Part shown: positions 25,046 to 35,238 of the stretch, one piece after another | Numbering within the stretch: position 1 is the stretch's first letter | Layout of the letters: every line of letters begins with the position of its first letter | DNA from: JAFECT01 sp964432415 | GTDB lineage: Bacteria; Pseudomonadota; Alphaproteobacteria; Caulobacterales; Caulobacteraceae | Reading direction: 5' to 3' | DNA length: 64,000 bases | NCBI GenBank assembly: GCA_964432415.1 | Contig: CAYSNW010000005.1 | Coordinates: 1-64,000, forward strand | Notes under the pieces: model-generated | Told to the model about the DNA's origin: nothing | Databases searched by the model: none | The model's input: the letters and a program-made list of their open reading frames with translations, nothing else | Position numbers and translations under genes: made by a program

Positions 25046-26368
25046 ATGTTGATCCAGAATGTCATCGTCAAAAAGCGCGACGGGGGAACCCTCACCGATG
25101 AGGAGATCCAGGGCTTCGTCACTGGCCTGACCGACGGCTCCATCGGCGCCGAACAGGCCTCGGCGCTGAACATGGCGATCTTCTTCCAGGGCATGACCTT
25201 CCAGGAGGCCTCGGCGCTGACGCGGGCGATGGCGAAGTCGGGGACGATCATCGACTGGTCCGACATGAAGCTGGGCGGCCCGGTGATCGACAAGCACTCC
25301 ACCGGCGGGGTGGGCGACAAGGTCTCGCTGATGCTGGGCCCGATCGCGGCGGCCTGCGGCTGCTATGTGCCGATGATCTCCGGCCGGGGGCTGGGCCACA
25401 CCGGCGGGACGCTCGACAAGCTCGACTCCATCCCCGGCTACAATGCGACGCCGGATCTCGAGACCTTCAAGCGTGTCGTGGCCGAGGTCGGCTGCGCCAT
25501 CGTGGGCCAGACCGCCGAACTGGCGCCGGCGGACCGGCGTCTCTACGCCATCCGCGACGTGACCGGGACGGTGGAGTCCATCCCCCTGATCACCGCCTCG
25601 ATCCTGTCCAAGAAGGTGGCCGCCGGGCTCGAGGGCCTGGTCATGGACGTGAAGACCGGCACCGGCGCCTTCATGCCCACGCGCGAGAAGTCCGAAGCCC
25701 TGGCCAGGAGCCTGATCGGCACCGGCAAGGCCCTGGGCCTGAAGGTCCACGCCCTGATCACCGACATGAACGAGCCTTTGGGGCGCACCGCCGGCAACGC
25801 CATCGAGATCGCCGAGACCCTGGCCTACCTGAAATGCGAGGACCGCGAGGCGCGGCTGGACAAGGTGGTCATGGACCTGGCGGCCGAGATGCAGCTGCTG
25901 GGTGGTCTGGTCGCTGACCTGGACGAGGGCCGCACCAGGGCCGAGGCCGCCCTGACCAGCGGCCGCGCCGCCGAGGTCTGGGCGAAGATGGTGGTGGCGC
26001 TGGGCGGTCCGGCCGACCTGTTCGAACGCGCGGACAAGTACCTGGCCAAGGCGCCGATCGTGCGTCCCGTCTTCGCCGACGAGGAGGGGGTGATTGCCGG
26101 CGTCGACTGCCGCGCGGCCGGGATCGCGGTGGTGGAGCTGGGCGGCGGCCGCCGCCGGGTGGAGGACCGTATCGACCCGTCCGTCGGCTTCACCGACCTG
26201 GTCCCGATCGGCACGAAGGTGGGCAAGAGCCAGCCCCTCGCCATGGTCCATGCCGCCGACGAGGCCACCGCCGAGCGGGCCGCGAAGGCGCTCAAGGCCG
26301 CGTACCGTCTGGCGGGCACGGCCGACCCGGGGGGCATGGTGATCTGCGAGCGGCTGGTCGCCGCCTAA
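25046..26368 (+). CDS. deoA: thymidine phosphorylase
   Basis: The 440-residue protein matches DeoA in length. It starts at ATG 25046 (MLIQNVIVKKRDGG). The signature KHSTGGVGDKVSL near residue 80 and SGRGLGHTGGTLDKL near 115 bind phosphate and pyrimidine; VMDVKTGTGAFM near residue 205 is also conserved. The enzyme splits thymidine with phosphate into thymine and 2-deoxyribose-1-phosphate. DeoB and DeoC, which handle the sugar, are at 44152-46409, and the operon degrading the base lies between. Its stop overlaps the convergent acl-like gene by 3 bp. Confidence 0.95.
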   Translation: MLIQNVIVKKRDGGTLTDEEIQGFVTGLTDGSIGAEQASALNMAIFFQGMTFQEASALTRAMAKSGTIIDWSDMKLGGPVIDKHSTGGVGDKVSLMLGPIAAACGCYVPMISGRGLGHTGGTLDKLDSIPGYNATPDLETFKRVVAEVGCAIVGQTAELAPADRRLYAIRDVTGTVESIPLITASILSKKVAAGLEGLVMDVKTGTGAFMPTREKSEALARSLIGTGKALGLKVHALITDMNEPLGRTAGNAIEIAETLAYLKCEDREARLDKVVMDLAAEMQLLGGLVADLDEGRTRAEAALTSGRAAEVWAKMVVALGGPADLFERADKYLAKAPIVRPVFADEEGVIAGVDCRAAGIAVVELGGGRRRVEDRIDPSVGFTDLVPIGTKVGKSQPLAMVHAADEATAERAAKALKAAYRLAGTADPGGMVICERLVAA

Positions 26369-29100
26369 ACGACGAAGCCGCACTGCTCCTGGGGCGTGCG
26401 GGTGTCCATGTTGCGGCCGCGGTTCAGGTGGTCGTCGATCTCGGCCGCCGCCCCAATCATGCGGCCGTAGAGGAAGACGTTGAAGGCGGCGGTCTCCAGG
26501 TCGCGCGGGCTCAGCTGCCCGGCGCGGTAGTCGGGCCAGAGCAGGGCCAGCAGCAGGGCTGCGATCACCGCGTCGACATTGACGCAGAAGACGTAGCGCG
26601 CCGCCCCGGTGTCGTAGAGCGCCTGCACCAGTTCGCGGTACCAGGCGTGGAAGACGTTGTAGTCACCGCGCTCGGCCATGAAGGCGGCGATGAAGCGCTC
26701 GCGCGGGTCGTAGTTGACCGCCCTGCCGCGGAAGATCGGGTGGTGGACGCCGGGAAGGGCGGAGGGGCCCTCGCCGCCGCTCTCCCTCGACTGCAGCTTC
26801 TCCTCCCTCCAGCGATCGGCGAAGGCGGTGGCCATGGCCTTCAGGTCCAGGCCGTGGTCCGGATCGGTGGGGTCGGCGAGCCCCGAGCCCTCGAACTGCT
26901 CCAGCAGGAAGGCGATGCCCTCAAAGCCGTTGCCGCCGTGGCTGTAGCCGGAGTGGGTCAAAAACCCCATCACCGCCTTGTTGATCTGCACCCGCCGCGG
27001 CGTCTGCGGTCCGTCGGCGGAGACCGCGCCCTTGGCGCCCTGGGCGGAGATGGCGCCGGGGCCATTGGAGATCAGCAGCGCGATCAGCATGCGCAAAGGC
27101 AGGGCCTGGTCGCCTGTGGGCTTCTTGCCCGTCAGGGCCAGGAACAGGAAGTCGTCCATCGACCAGTAGGAGAAGCGCTCCTCGCGGCCGACGCCCCAGA
27201 GGCTGCCGCGCTCATGACGCTCGCCGGGAATGGAGGCGCCGATCATCACCCCGTACAGACGCAGGTGCCAGGGCAGGGTCTCGGCGGTCAGGCGCGAGAT
27301 GCGCTTTCGCAGGAGCGGTCCCCAGGCCAGGGTCGCCGAGATCGCGGCCAGGATGGCGTCGCGCGAGGGGCGTCCCTCCAGGGTGGCCAGGAAGTCCAGG
27401 AACACCGAGCGGCCGCCGCGGGCCTTGACCGCCGCCAGCATGGCCTCGGGCCGGGGATCGTCGGCCTCGGCTTCGGTAGCCAGGAACAGGGCCCGGGTCT
27501 CGGCGTCGACGGCGATGGCGGAAAAGTCGAAGTCCTGCTGGCGCGCGTCGGTGAGGCCCGAATGGGCGAACAGGTCGATCAGCCGGGCGGCGCAGGCCAG
27601 CGCCCGCTCCACCCGCCTGGGCCCGACCATGGCGGCGGCTGCGGCCATCACCGTATTGGGCGAGTTGCCCGCCTCGCGCGCGGCGTCGGCGGCGGCCAGG
27701 GTTGGGTCGCCGACCAGGTTCATCTCGGCGGCTATGGCCACATCCAGCAGCACCCGGTCGTTGGGTCCCGCCAGTTCGTGGGTCAGGGGCAGGGCGAAGC
27801 TGGCCTCCAGCGGCTCCAGCGCCAGGTCGAGCACCGGATGGCGGTGGACGCTGGTCACCTGGGTCTTCGGGTCCATCACCGAGGCGCCCGAGCGGTCCTT
27901 CAAGGTCTGGCGCGGGATCACGGCCCCGACCTGGCGGCCCAGCGCCTCGATCTGGGCGCCGTAGGGCTCGATCACCTCGACCGGGGCCATGGCCAGGCGC
28001 GGCGGCAGGGTCAGGCCTTGGTCATTGGCCATCCAGGGCTTGAGCGAGAGGTCGCCTCTGGGCGCGAAATCGGGCCCGCGCCCGTTCAGGCGCATGACGG
28101 CGGTAAGCGCAGCGGGGATATGGGCGATGTTGGTGACCACCGCGCCGCGGGCGCTGAACACGGGCGCCTCGGGCGTGAACAGCGCGTCCACGCCGAACTG
28201 GTCCATGAACCAGCCCTCCTTGTGCTCGGCGGTGTCGCCGCCGCCGGCCATGGCGCCGGCGTGACCGACCGCGCGGGTCAGCCGTGACTTCCAGCGGCCG
28301 ACCACGCAGGCCACCACCGGCTTTTCGAAGTTCAGGCCGTGTTCGTAGTAGCCGCCGGGCTCGCAGTAGAGCACCGCCGCCGCCGAGCGGTCGTCGCGGT
28401 TGAAGCCGTGGGCGAAGTCCCGGGCCGAGTAGTGGATGTAGACGTCCTTGCCGGACGAGATCAGGGTCGTCGTGCCCCAGCCCTCCGTCCCCAGGTACTG
28501 GGCGATGGTGGTGGTGAAGCCGCCCGAATTGGACAGGATCGCCACCGAGCCCTTGACCAGCACCTCGTCGGGATAGTCGCCGCCGAGCGCGCCGCCGATG
28601 CGCACCCGGTTCCAGCTGTCGGCCATGCCCAGGCAGTTGCCGCCGAAGATGTCGACCCCGGCGCCCTGGCCCAGCGCGCGGATCTCGCGGGCGTCATGGA
28701 CCGCGATCTTCTCGGTAATGATCACGATCTTCTCGAGCGCCGGATTGATCCGGATCAGCTCCGCCACCCCGTCGCGCACGCCGGACGGCGGCAGGTAGAC
28801 CACCCCGGTGTTGAAGCCGAGGCCCGCGTCCAGTCCCTCGCGCACGGTGTTGAACACCGGGATCGGGCCCGCCGGGGTCTCCAGCGTCTGGCCGCGGCGC
28901 CCCGGGGAGGTGCCGAACACCACATTGCCGCCGGAGAAGGCGTGGCCTGCCGGCGTCACCTGCCGCGACTCCCCGCCCAGGATGTTGAGCACGCAGACGC
29001 GGTCGGCGCGCGTGGCGACCTCGGCCAGGGAGGCGACGTTGAGATAGTAGGGGAAGCTCTCGATCCCCGGGCGGTTTGAGCGCAGGACCGCGGCGTTCAT
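26365..29100 (-). CDS. ATP-citrate-lyase-like large subunit (CoA ligase plus citrate-synthase-like domain)
   Basis: The 911-residue protein has two recognisable parts. Residues 1-340 are a succinyl-CoA-synthetase-alpha/ACL-alpha-like domain: GGNCLGMADSWNRVRIGG, NSGGFTTTIAQYLG and the phospho-histidine motif VGHAGAM (His280). Residues about 440-911 are citrate-synthase-like, with a helical segment at 440-560, LLISNGPGAIS near 680, GVHHPIFRG at 784-792 and YVFCVNVDAVIAALL near 840 (Asp843). Typical bacterial AclA is about 600 residues, so about 300 extra residues are present between the parts. The loop usually carrying a His (Asp-His-Gly) reads SNGPG here (Asn679). It overlaps the small-subunit gene by 4 bp. 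True citrate cleavage is uncertain. Confidence 0.72.
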   Translation of the reverse strand: MNAAVLRSNRPGIESFPYYLNVASLAEVATRADRVCVLNILGGESRQVTPAGHAFSGGNVVFGTSPGRRGQTLETPAGPIPVFNTVREGLDAGLGFNTGVVYLPPSGVRDGVAELIRINPALEKIVIITEKIAVHDAREIRALGQGAGVDIFGGNCLGMADSWNRVRIGGALGGDYPDEVLVKGSVAILSNSGGFTTTIAQYLGTEGWGTTTLISSGKDVYIHYSARDFAHGFNRDDRSAAAVLYCEPGGYYEHGLNFEKPVVACVVGRWKSRLTRAVGHAGAMAGGGDTAEHKEGWFMDQFGVDALFTPEAPVFSARGAVVTNIAHIPAALTAVMRLNGRGPDFAPRGDLSLKPWMANDQGLTLPPRLAMAPVEVIEPYGAQIEALGRQVGAVIPRQTLKDRSGASVMDPKTQVTSVHRHPVLDLALEPLEASFALPLTHELAGPNDRVLLDVAIAAEMNLVGDPTLAAADAAREAGNSPNTVMAAAAAMVGPRRVERALACAARLIDLFAHSGLTDARQQDFDFSAIAVDAETRALFLATEAEADDPRPEAMLAAVKARGGRSVFLDFLATLEGRPSRDAILAAISATLAWGPLLRKRISRLTAETLPWHLRLYGVMIGASIPGERHERGSLWGVGREERFSYWSMDDFLFLALTGKKPTGDQALPLRMLIALLISNGPGAISAQGAKGAVSADGPQTPRRVQINKAVMGFLTHSGYSHGGNGFEGIAFLLEQFEGSGLADPTDPDHGLDLKAMATAFADRWREEKLQSRESGGEGPSALPGVHHPIFRGRAVNYDPRERFIAAFMAERGDYNVFHAWYRELVQALYDTGAARYVFCVNVDAVIAALLLALLWPDYRAGQLSPRDLETAAFNVFLYGRMIGAAAEIDDHLNRGRNMDTRTPQEQCGFVV

Positions 29101-30386
29101 GCCGCGCTCCTCTGCGCCTGAATCCCGAGGCTCCTGGCCAGTTCCGCCCGCCCGCCGGCGCGCATCCAGTCGTCGACCCCCTTTGCGTAGTTCACCACCT
29201 CGGAAATCGCGCTGTCGAAGCCGAAGAAGCGGTAGGGCAGACCCAGGTTCTCGCAGGCCTCCGCCAGCGCCCCCATGCCGCGCACCAGGTTGGGCCCGCC
29301 GCGGGCGACGATGACATAGAGCGGGCTCGGCCCGTGGGCGCTGAAGTGCTCGCGCAGCGCGTCACCCATGGCGCGGAAGGTCTCGAAGATGTCGGTGTTG
29401 TTGGACTTGCCGCCGACAATGAACAGCACATTGGTCTGGGCGAGCCAGTGGCGGTAGCAGATGGCGGCCACCGACTTCATCTTCTCATAGGGCGGGTTGC
29501 CGCCGAAGTCGGACGAGATGATCGCGGCCTCGCCCAGCACCTCGGTGACGAGCGAGTTGGCGCCGCCGCCGAAGGTGGGCGCCAGGATGGTGCCCTCCGG
29601 ATTGATCACGAACACGTCGGACTGGCCCTGGTGGGTGCGCAAGGTGTTGACCTCGCGCTCGAAGGCCGAGGCGTCGTCGGCGAACAGGTGGTCGGGCAGG
29701 CCCAGGCGGCGCCAGCGCGGGTCGTCGCGGTCGAAGCCGCACTTGAAGTCGCAGGCGACCGGCGTCAGTCGCCCCTCCTTGCCCGGCCGCATGCGGATGG
29801 GGTTCAGCTCCAGGGTGGTCATGCCGTAGTGGTGCATCAGCTCCCACAACTTGGGCAGCTGCTGGACCAGGGGCGAGATGATCTCCTTCGGCGCGCCGAG
29901 GTCGCTCAGCGCATTGGCCACCACGAAGGCCTTCAGCCCTGTAAGCGCATCGAACGGGATGTGGACCACCTGGGTGCGATCCAGCTCCTCGATATCGACT
30001 CCGCCGATGTGGGTCAGGGTCATGGTGGGCGCGCGGAACTCGGTGGAGTCGGTGAGCGAGAAATAGACCTCGTGCTCGGCCGGGACCCCGGCCTCGAAGG
30101 TCACGCCATTGGCCTTGGCTGTGACGTTCCCGTGCCGGTGCTCGGCGAAATACAGCCGTTCCTTTTCGGCCAGCGCGGTCTTCAGGTCGCGCGCCTTGCC
30201 GATCAGCCCCGCCTTGCCCTTCTTGCCGACCCCGCCCTTGAACAGGGGCTTGATGAAGATCAGGCCGTGCTTGTCGATCAGGGCCTGGATGGCGTCCTCC
30301 GACGCGTCGGGACCCAGCACCTCGGAGCAGGGGAACCCCACGTGCGCGAGCAGCCTGGAGCCGTGGAGCATTCCGGTGATCTGCAC
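29097..30386 (-). CDS. ATP-citrate-lyase-like small subunit (ATP-grasp, succinyl-CoA synthetase beta-like)
   Basis: The 429-residue protein resembles AclB/succinyl-CoA synthetase beta. The N-terminal ATP-grasp part has FIKPLFKGGVGKKGKAGL (nucleotide-binding Lys and Gly cluster) and AEHEVYFSLTDSTEF. LELNPIRM near residue 190 matches the metal-binding Glu-x-Asn of the ATP-grasp fold. The C-terminal part begins with TFGGGANSLVTEVLG and has LFIVGGKSNNTDIFETF, as in the CoA-ligase domain. It starts at GTG 30386 behind GAGGGAGGG and is coupled by a 4-bp overlap to the large subunit. The pair should form an ATP-, CoA- and carboxylate-dependent complex. Confidence 0.75.
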   Translation of the reverse strand: MQITGMLHGSRLLAHVGFPCSEVLGPDASEDAIQALIDKHGLIFIKPLFKGGVGKKGKAGLIGKARDLKTALAEKERLYFAEHRHGNVTAKANGVTFEAGVPAEHEVYFSLTDSTEFRAPTMTLTHIGGVDIEELDRTQVVHIPFDALTGLKAFVVANALSDLGAPKEIISPLVQQLPKLWELMHHYGMTTLELNPIRMRPGKEGRLTPVACDFKCGFDRDDPRWRRLGLPDHLFADDASAFEREVNTLRTHQGQSDVFVINPEGTILAPTFGGGANSLVTEVLGEAAIISSDFGGNPPYEKMKSVAAICYRHWLAQTNVLFIVGGKSNNTDIFETFRAMGDALREHFSAHGPSPLYVIVARGGPNLVRGMGALAEACENLGLPYRFFGFDSAISEVVNYAKGVDDWMRAGGRAELARSLGIQAQRSAA

Positions 30387-30486
30387 GGTCGCGCCCTCCC
30401 TCTTGTGCGATGCAGCATCGGGGAAGCGGCTGAACCCAGCCTAACGGTGGCCTGAAAGGGCGTTCAGCTTGGGGAGAGAACTGCGG

Positions 30487-31011
30487 TTACAGCCGCCAGG
30501 CGAGGCGCAGGCCCAGCTCGTCCATCCCCGGGTTGCGGCCGCCGGCCAGGTAGCCGTGGCTGAGATGGATCCACGAGGCCTCCGCCGACAGGCGTGGCGA
30601 CAGCTTCCAGCCGGCCGCGACCTGGGGCGAGAACAGCACGCGCGAGCCGAGGTCCAGGCGCCTGGGGCCGGTGGCTGTCGGCTTGTCGACGCCGTCGGTG
30701 ACGGCGCCGCCGATGCCGGGCTCGAGGTAGAAATGCGGGCTGAGCGTCAGCCGCCAGGTCAGGCCGACCGTCGCGAAATCGGTGGCCCGCACCGTCGAGC
30801 CCACGGCGTAGGCGACCACCCGCGGACGGCCTATGAGCTTCAGCGCCTCGACCGGCTCGGAGCGCCAGCCGGCGGCGATGTCGACACCGCCCTCGCTGCC
30901 GCCGACACCGATCCCGTGGACGTCATGGGCGTAGGCCGCGCCCAAGAGCTCGCCAGCGGTCGCAGGAGCCGCGATCAGGGACACCAGAACCACCAGGACG
31001 CAAAGGCGCAC
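30487..31011 (-). CDS. PagL-like lipid A 3-O-deacylase (outer membrane)
   Basis: The 174-residue product starts at GTG 31011, 2 bp after the dihydropyrimidinase stop. A signal peptide ends at about residue 19 (APATA-G). The rest has the alternating hydrophobic pattern of an eight-strand outer-membrane barrel and ends in Leu-Ala-Trp-Arg-Leu. The PagL catalytic pattern His-x-Ser is visible as WIHLSHGYLA (His149, Ser151), followed by GRNPGMDELG, like the conserved Asn-x-Gly and Glu region. PagL removes the 3-position acyl chain of lipid A. Its place at the end of a pyrimidine operon is odd. Confidence 0.78.
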   Translation of the reverse strand: MRLCVLVVLVSLIAAPATAGELLGAAYAHDVHGIGVGGSEGGVDIAAGWRSEPVEALKLIGRPRVVAYAVGSTVRATDFATVGLTWRLTLSPHFYLEPGIGGAVTDGVDKPTATGPRRLDLGSRVLFSPQVAAGWKLSPRLSAEASWIHLSHGYLAGGRNPGMDELGLRLAWRL

Positions 31012-31013
31012 GG

Positions 31014-32474
31014 CTACTCCGCAGCGACGGCGGCGGAGCGCTTGACGGCCGTCGGCGCGCGCGCGGCGTTGAGCTTGCCCAGAGCTCCGAACATCGACTG
31101 GAAGGCCGGGCGCTTGATGTAGCGGCCCGCACCCTGGACGGCGCGCAGCTGGCCGTCGGCCCAGACTACCTTGCCGTTGGAGACCGTGGTGGAGGCCAGG
31201 CCCTTCACGCCCATGCCCTCGAAGATGTTGAAATCGATGTTCTGGTGATGGGTCTTGGCCGAGATGGTCTTGGTGGCGGCCGGGTCCCAGATCACAACGT
31301 CGGCGTCGGCGCCGACGCTGATCGAGCCCTTGCGCGGATAGATGTTGAAGATCTTCGCGGCATTGGCCGAGGTCACGGCCACGAACTCCTCCGGCGTGAG
31401 GCGCCCGGTGTTCACCCCGTGGGTCCACAGCACCGCCATGCGGTCCTCGATGCCGGCGGTGCCGTTGGGGATCAGGGTGAAGTTGTCGCGGCCGGCCGCC
31501 TTCTGCTCGGCGCAGAAGCAGCAGTGGTCGGTGGCGGTGGTCTGCAGGTCGCCCGACTGCAGGCCGCGCCACAGGGCTTCCTGATGGTGCCTGGGCCGGA
31601 AGGGTGGGGACATGACGTGGCCGGCGGCGAAGTCCCAGTCCGGGTTGCGATAGACGCTGTCGTCGATCAGCAGGTGGCCGGCCAGCACCTCGCCGAACAC
31701 GCGTTGGCCGAGGCCGCGCGCGTGGGCGATGGCCTCCAGCGCGTCCTGGGTCGAGGTGTGCACCAGATAGACCGGGACCCCGATCACCTCGGCGAAGCGG
31801 ATGGCGCGGTGAGCGGCCTCGCCCTCGACGGCGGCGGGACGGGAGAGGGGATGGCCCTCTGGCCCGGTGATCCCGCGCGCGACCAGATCCTTCTGCAGCT
31901 GGAAGACCAGCTCGCCGTTTTCGGCATGGCAGGTGACGATGGCCCCCAGCTCCAGCGCCCGCTGGAAGCTCTGGTACATGATCTCGTCGGTGGCCATGAT
32001 GGCGTTCTTGTACGCCATGAAGTGCTTGAAACTATTGACCCCTTCTTCGTGGACCAGGGTCCCCATGTCGGCGTGCACGCTGTCGTCCCACCAGGTGACG
32101 GCCACGTGGAAGGAGTAGTCGCCCGCCGACTTCTCCGCCCAGCCGCGCCAGTCGCGATAGGCGTCCATCAGACGCTGCTCAGGGTTGGGGATGACGAAGT
32201 CGATGATGGTGGTGTTGCCGCCGGCGAACCCCGCCGCCGTGCCGGTGAAGAAGCTCTCCGAGGCCACCGTTCCCATGAACGGCAGCTCCATGTGGGTGTG
32301 CGGGTCGATGCCGCCGGGCATGACGTACTGGTCGCCGGCGTCGACGACCTCGCAGCCCGAGGGCGCGTCCAAGTTTTCCCCTACCGCCTTGATCAGGCCG
32401 TCCTCGCAATAGACGTCGGCCCGGCGGCTGGCGTCGGCGTTGACGACGGTGCCGCCTCGGATGAGCAGGGACAT
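31014..32474 (-). CDS. hydA: dihydropyrimidinase (hydantoinase)
   Basis: The 486-residue enzyme is a cyclic amidohydrolase of normal length. The binuclear zinc site is complete and in the exact positions known for bacterial hydantoinases: His59 and His61 (GGIDPHTHMELPF), carboxylated Lys150 (SFKHFMAYK), His183 (CHAEN), His239 (LVHTS) and Asp316 (TATDHC). It opens dihydrouracil or dihydrothymine to the N-carbamoyl beta-amino acid. Upstream in the same operon are the PreT/PreA dehydrogenase and the next enzyme, the carbamoyl amidohydrolase. The gap to the transporter gene is 16 bp. Confidence 0.95.
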   Translation of the reverse strand: MSLLIRGGTVVNADASRRADVYCEDGLIKAVGENLDAPSGCEVVDAGDQYVMPGGIDPHTHMELPFMGTVASESFFTGTAAGFAGGNTTIIDFVIPNPEQRLMDAYRDWRGWAEKSAGDYSFHVAVTWWDDSVHADMGTLVHEEGVNSFKHFMAYKNAIMATDEIMYQSFQRALELGAIVTCHAENGELVFQLQKDLVARGITGPEGHPLSRPAAVEGEAAHRAIRFAEVIGVPVYLVHTSTQDALEAIAHARGLGQRVFGEVLAGHLLIDDSVYRNPDWDFAAGHVMSPPFRPRHHQEALWRGLQSGDLQTTATDHCCFCAEQKAAGRDNFTLIPNGTAGIEDRMAVLWTHGVNTGRLTPEEFVAVTSANAAKIFNIYPRKGSISVGADADVVIWDPAATKTISAKTHHQNIDFNIFEGMGVKGLASTTVSNGKVVWADGQLRAVQGAGRYIKRPAFQSMFGALGKLNAARAPTAVKRSAAVAAE

Positions 32475-32490
32475 GGGACGCTCCTTCAGA

Positions 32491-33960
<1,470 letters not shown>

Positions 33961-33980
33961 GTTGTGTCCCCCTCGGTGGC

Positions 33981-34346
33981 TCAGGTCTTCTTGCGTGTGG
34001 TGGGCTTGGCGCGCAACGAGGCCACATAGGCGATGCTGGCCTGGAAGTGCTTCGCGAGCGCGTCGGTGTCGGCCAGCAACTGCGCGGGCACGTCGACGTA
34101 TTCCTTCTGAACGATGCCGTAGGCCTCGTGCAGCTTGGTATCGTGGGCCTTCAGGAAAGCGGACCGCTCCGGCTCGCCCAGCCTCAGCGCCAGAGTCCCC
34201 GTGGGATCCAGCTGGCTGAACATGTTGCCGTTCATGGAGGTGTAGGGCATGGCCGCGCCCTTGCGCTCGACCTCGGGAAACCGCGCCACCAGCGCCTCGT
34301 AGAGCGCCAGCTTGTCGGCCGGGGCCTTGGCGGCGGGTTTGGCCAC
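33981..34346 (-). CDS. small protein of the pyrimidine operon, possibly TfoX/Sxy N-domain-like
   Basis: The 121-residue product starts at GTG 34346, 5 bp after the stop of the amidohydrolase. The N-terminus is a Lys/Ala/Pro-rich tail. The core begins LALYEALVARFPEVERKG and includes YTSMNGNMFSQLDPTGTLALRL, a pattern like the start of TfoX N-terminal domains (Met-x-Gly-x-x-Phe with Leu-x-Leu-Arg). The similarity is weak; it could also belong to another small family. The C-terminus is basic (RAKPTTRKKT). Its conserved slot inside the operon suggests a linked but non-catalytic role. Confidence 0.6.
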   Translation of the reverse strand: MAKPAAKAPADKLALYEALVARFPEVERKGAAMPYTSMNGNMFSQLDPTGTLALRLGEPERSAFLKAHDTKLHEAYGIVQKEYVDVPAQLLADTDALAKHFQASIAYVASLRAKPTTRKKT

Positions 34347-34351
34347 GGGGC

Positions 34352-35221
34352 CTACTCCAGCTCCACCAGCGGCCCGTAGGTGTCGGGCCGGCGGTCGCGG
34401 AAGAACTGCCACGTGTCGCGGACCGTCTTGATCATGTCCATGTCCATGTCGTGCACGATCAGCTCGTCCTGGTCGCGCGACGCGCACTTCTCGATCTGGC
34501 CGCGCGGATTGACGAAGTAGGACTGGCCGTAGAAGTCGCCGATGTTCCAGGGGCCCTCGCGGCCGACCCGGTTGATGGCGCCGATCCAGCAGCCGTTGGC
34601 CGCGGCCGAGGCCGGCTGCTCCAGCTTCCACAGGTACTCCGACAGGCCCGCCACCGTAGCCGACGGATTGACGATGTACTCCGCCCCGTTCAGCGCCAGC
34701 GCGCGCCAGCCTTCGGGGAAGTGGCGGTCGTAGCAGATGTAGACGCCGAGCTTGCAGTATTTGGTCTTGAACACCGGCCAGTTCGAGGCGCCCGGCTTGA
34801 AGAAGAACTTCTCCCAGAAGCCCGCCACCTGCGGGATGTGGGTCTTGCGGTATTTGCCGAGGTAGGTCCCGTCGGCGTCGATCACGGCGGCGGTGTTGTA
34901 GTAGACGCCCGCGACCTTGGTGCTCTCGTAGATCGGGACCACGATGACCATGGAGTGCTTCCTGGCCAGCTCCTGCATGAGCTTGGTGGTCGGGCCGTCC
35001 GGGATCGGCTCGGCGGCGTCGTACCACTTCGAGTCCTGGCTCGGGCAGAAGTAGGGCTGGGTGAACACCTCCTGGAAGCAAAGGACCTGGACGCCCTGTT
35101 TGCCGGCCTCCTCGATCAGGGGCAGGTGCGCGTCGATCATGGCCTTGGTGATGGCCTGAGGAGTCTCGTCGGTGGAGGCCTTCAGGCCCATCTGGATCAG
35201 GCCGCCGCGAAGGGTCGCCAT
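34352..35221 (-). CDS. N-carbamoyl-beta-alanine amidohydrolase-type nitrilase (PydC-like)
   Basis: The 289-residue enzyme belongs to the carbon-nitrogen hydrolase (nitrilase) superfamily. The Glu-Lys-Cys triad is Glu51 (CFQEVF), Lys126 (YRKTHIP) and Cys163 (YICYDRHFPEG). The segment around Phe/Pro-rich FTQPYFCPSQDSKWYD resembles beta-ureidopropionase and N-carbamoyl-amino-acid hydrolases. It should turn N-carbamoyl-beta-alanine (or 2-methyl analogue) into beta-alanine, CO2 and ammonia. The start at ATG 35221 is chosen because upstream sequence is the intergenic leader of the aminotransferase gene. Confidence 0.88.
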   Translation of the reverse strand: MATLRGGLIQMGLKASTDETPQAITKAMIDAHLPLIEEAGKQGVQVLCFQEVFTQPYFCPSQDSKWYDAAEPIPDGPTTKLMQELARKHSMVIVVPIYESTKVAGVYYNTAAVIDADGTYLGKYRKTHIPQVAGFWEKFFFKPGASNWPVFKTKYCKLGVYICYDRHFPEGWRALALNGAEYIVNPSATVAGLSEYLWKLEQPASAAANGCWIGAINRVGREGPWNIGDFYGQSYFVNPRGQIEKCASRDQDELIVHDMDMDMIKTVRDTWQFFRDRRPDTYGPLVELE

Positions 35222-35238
35222 GGTGGGGATGTCTCCGG

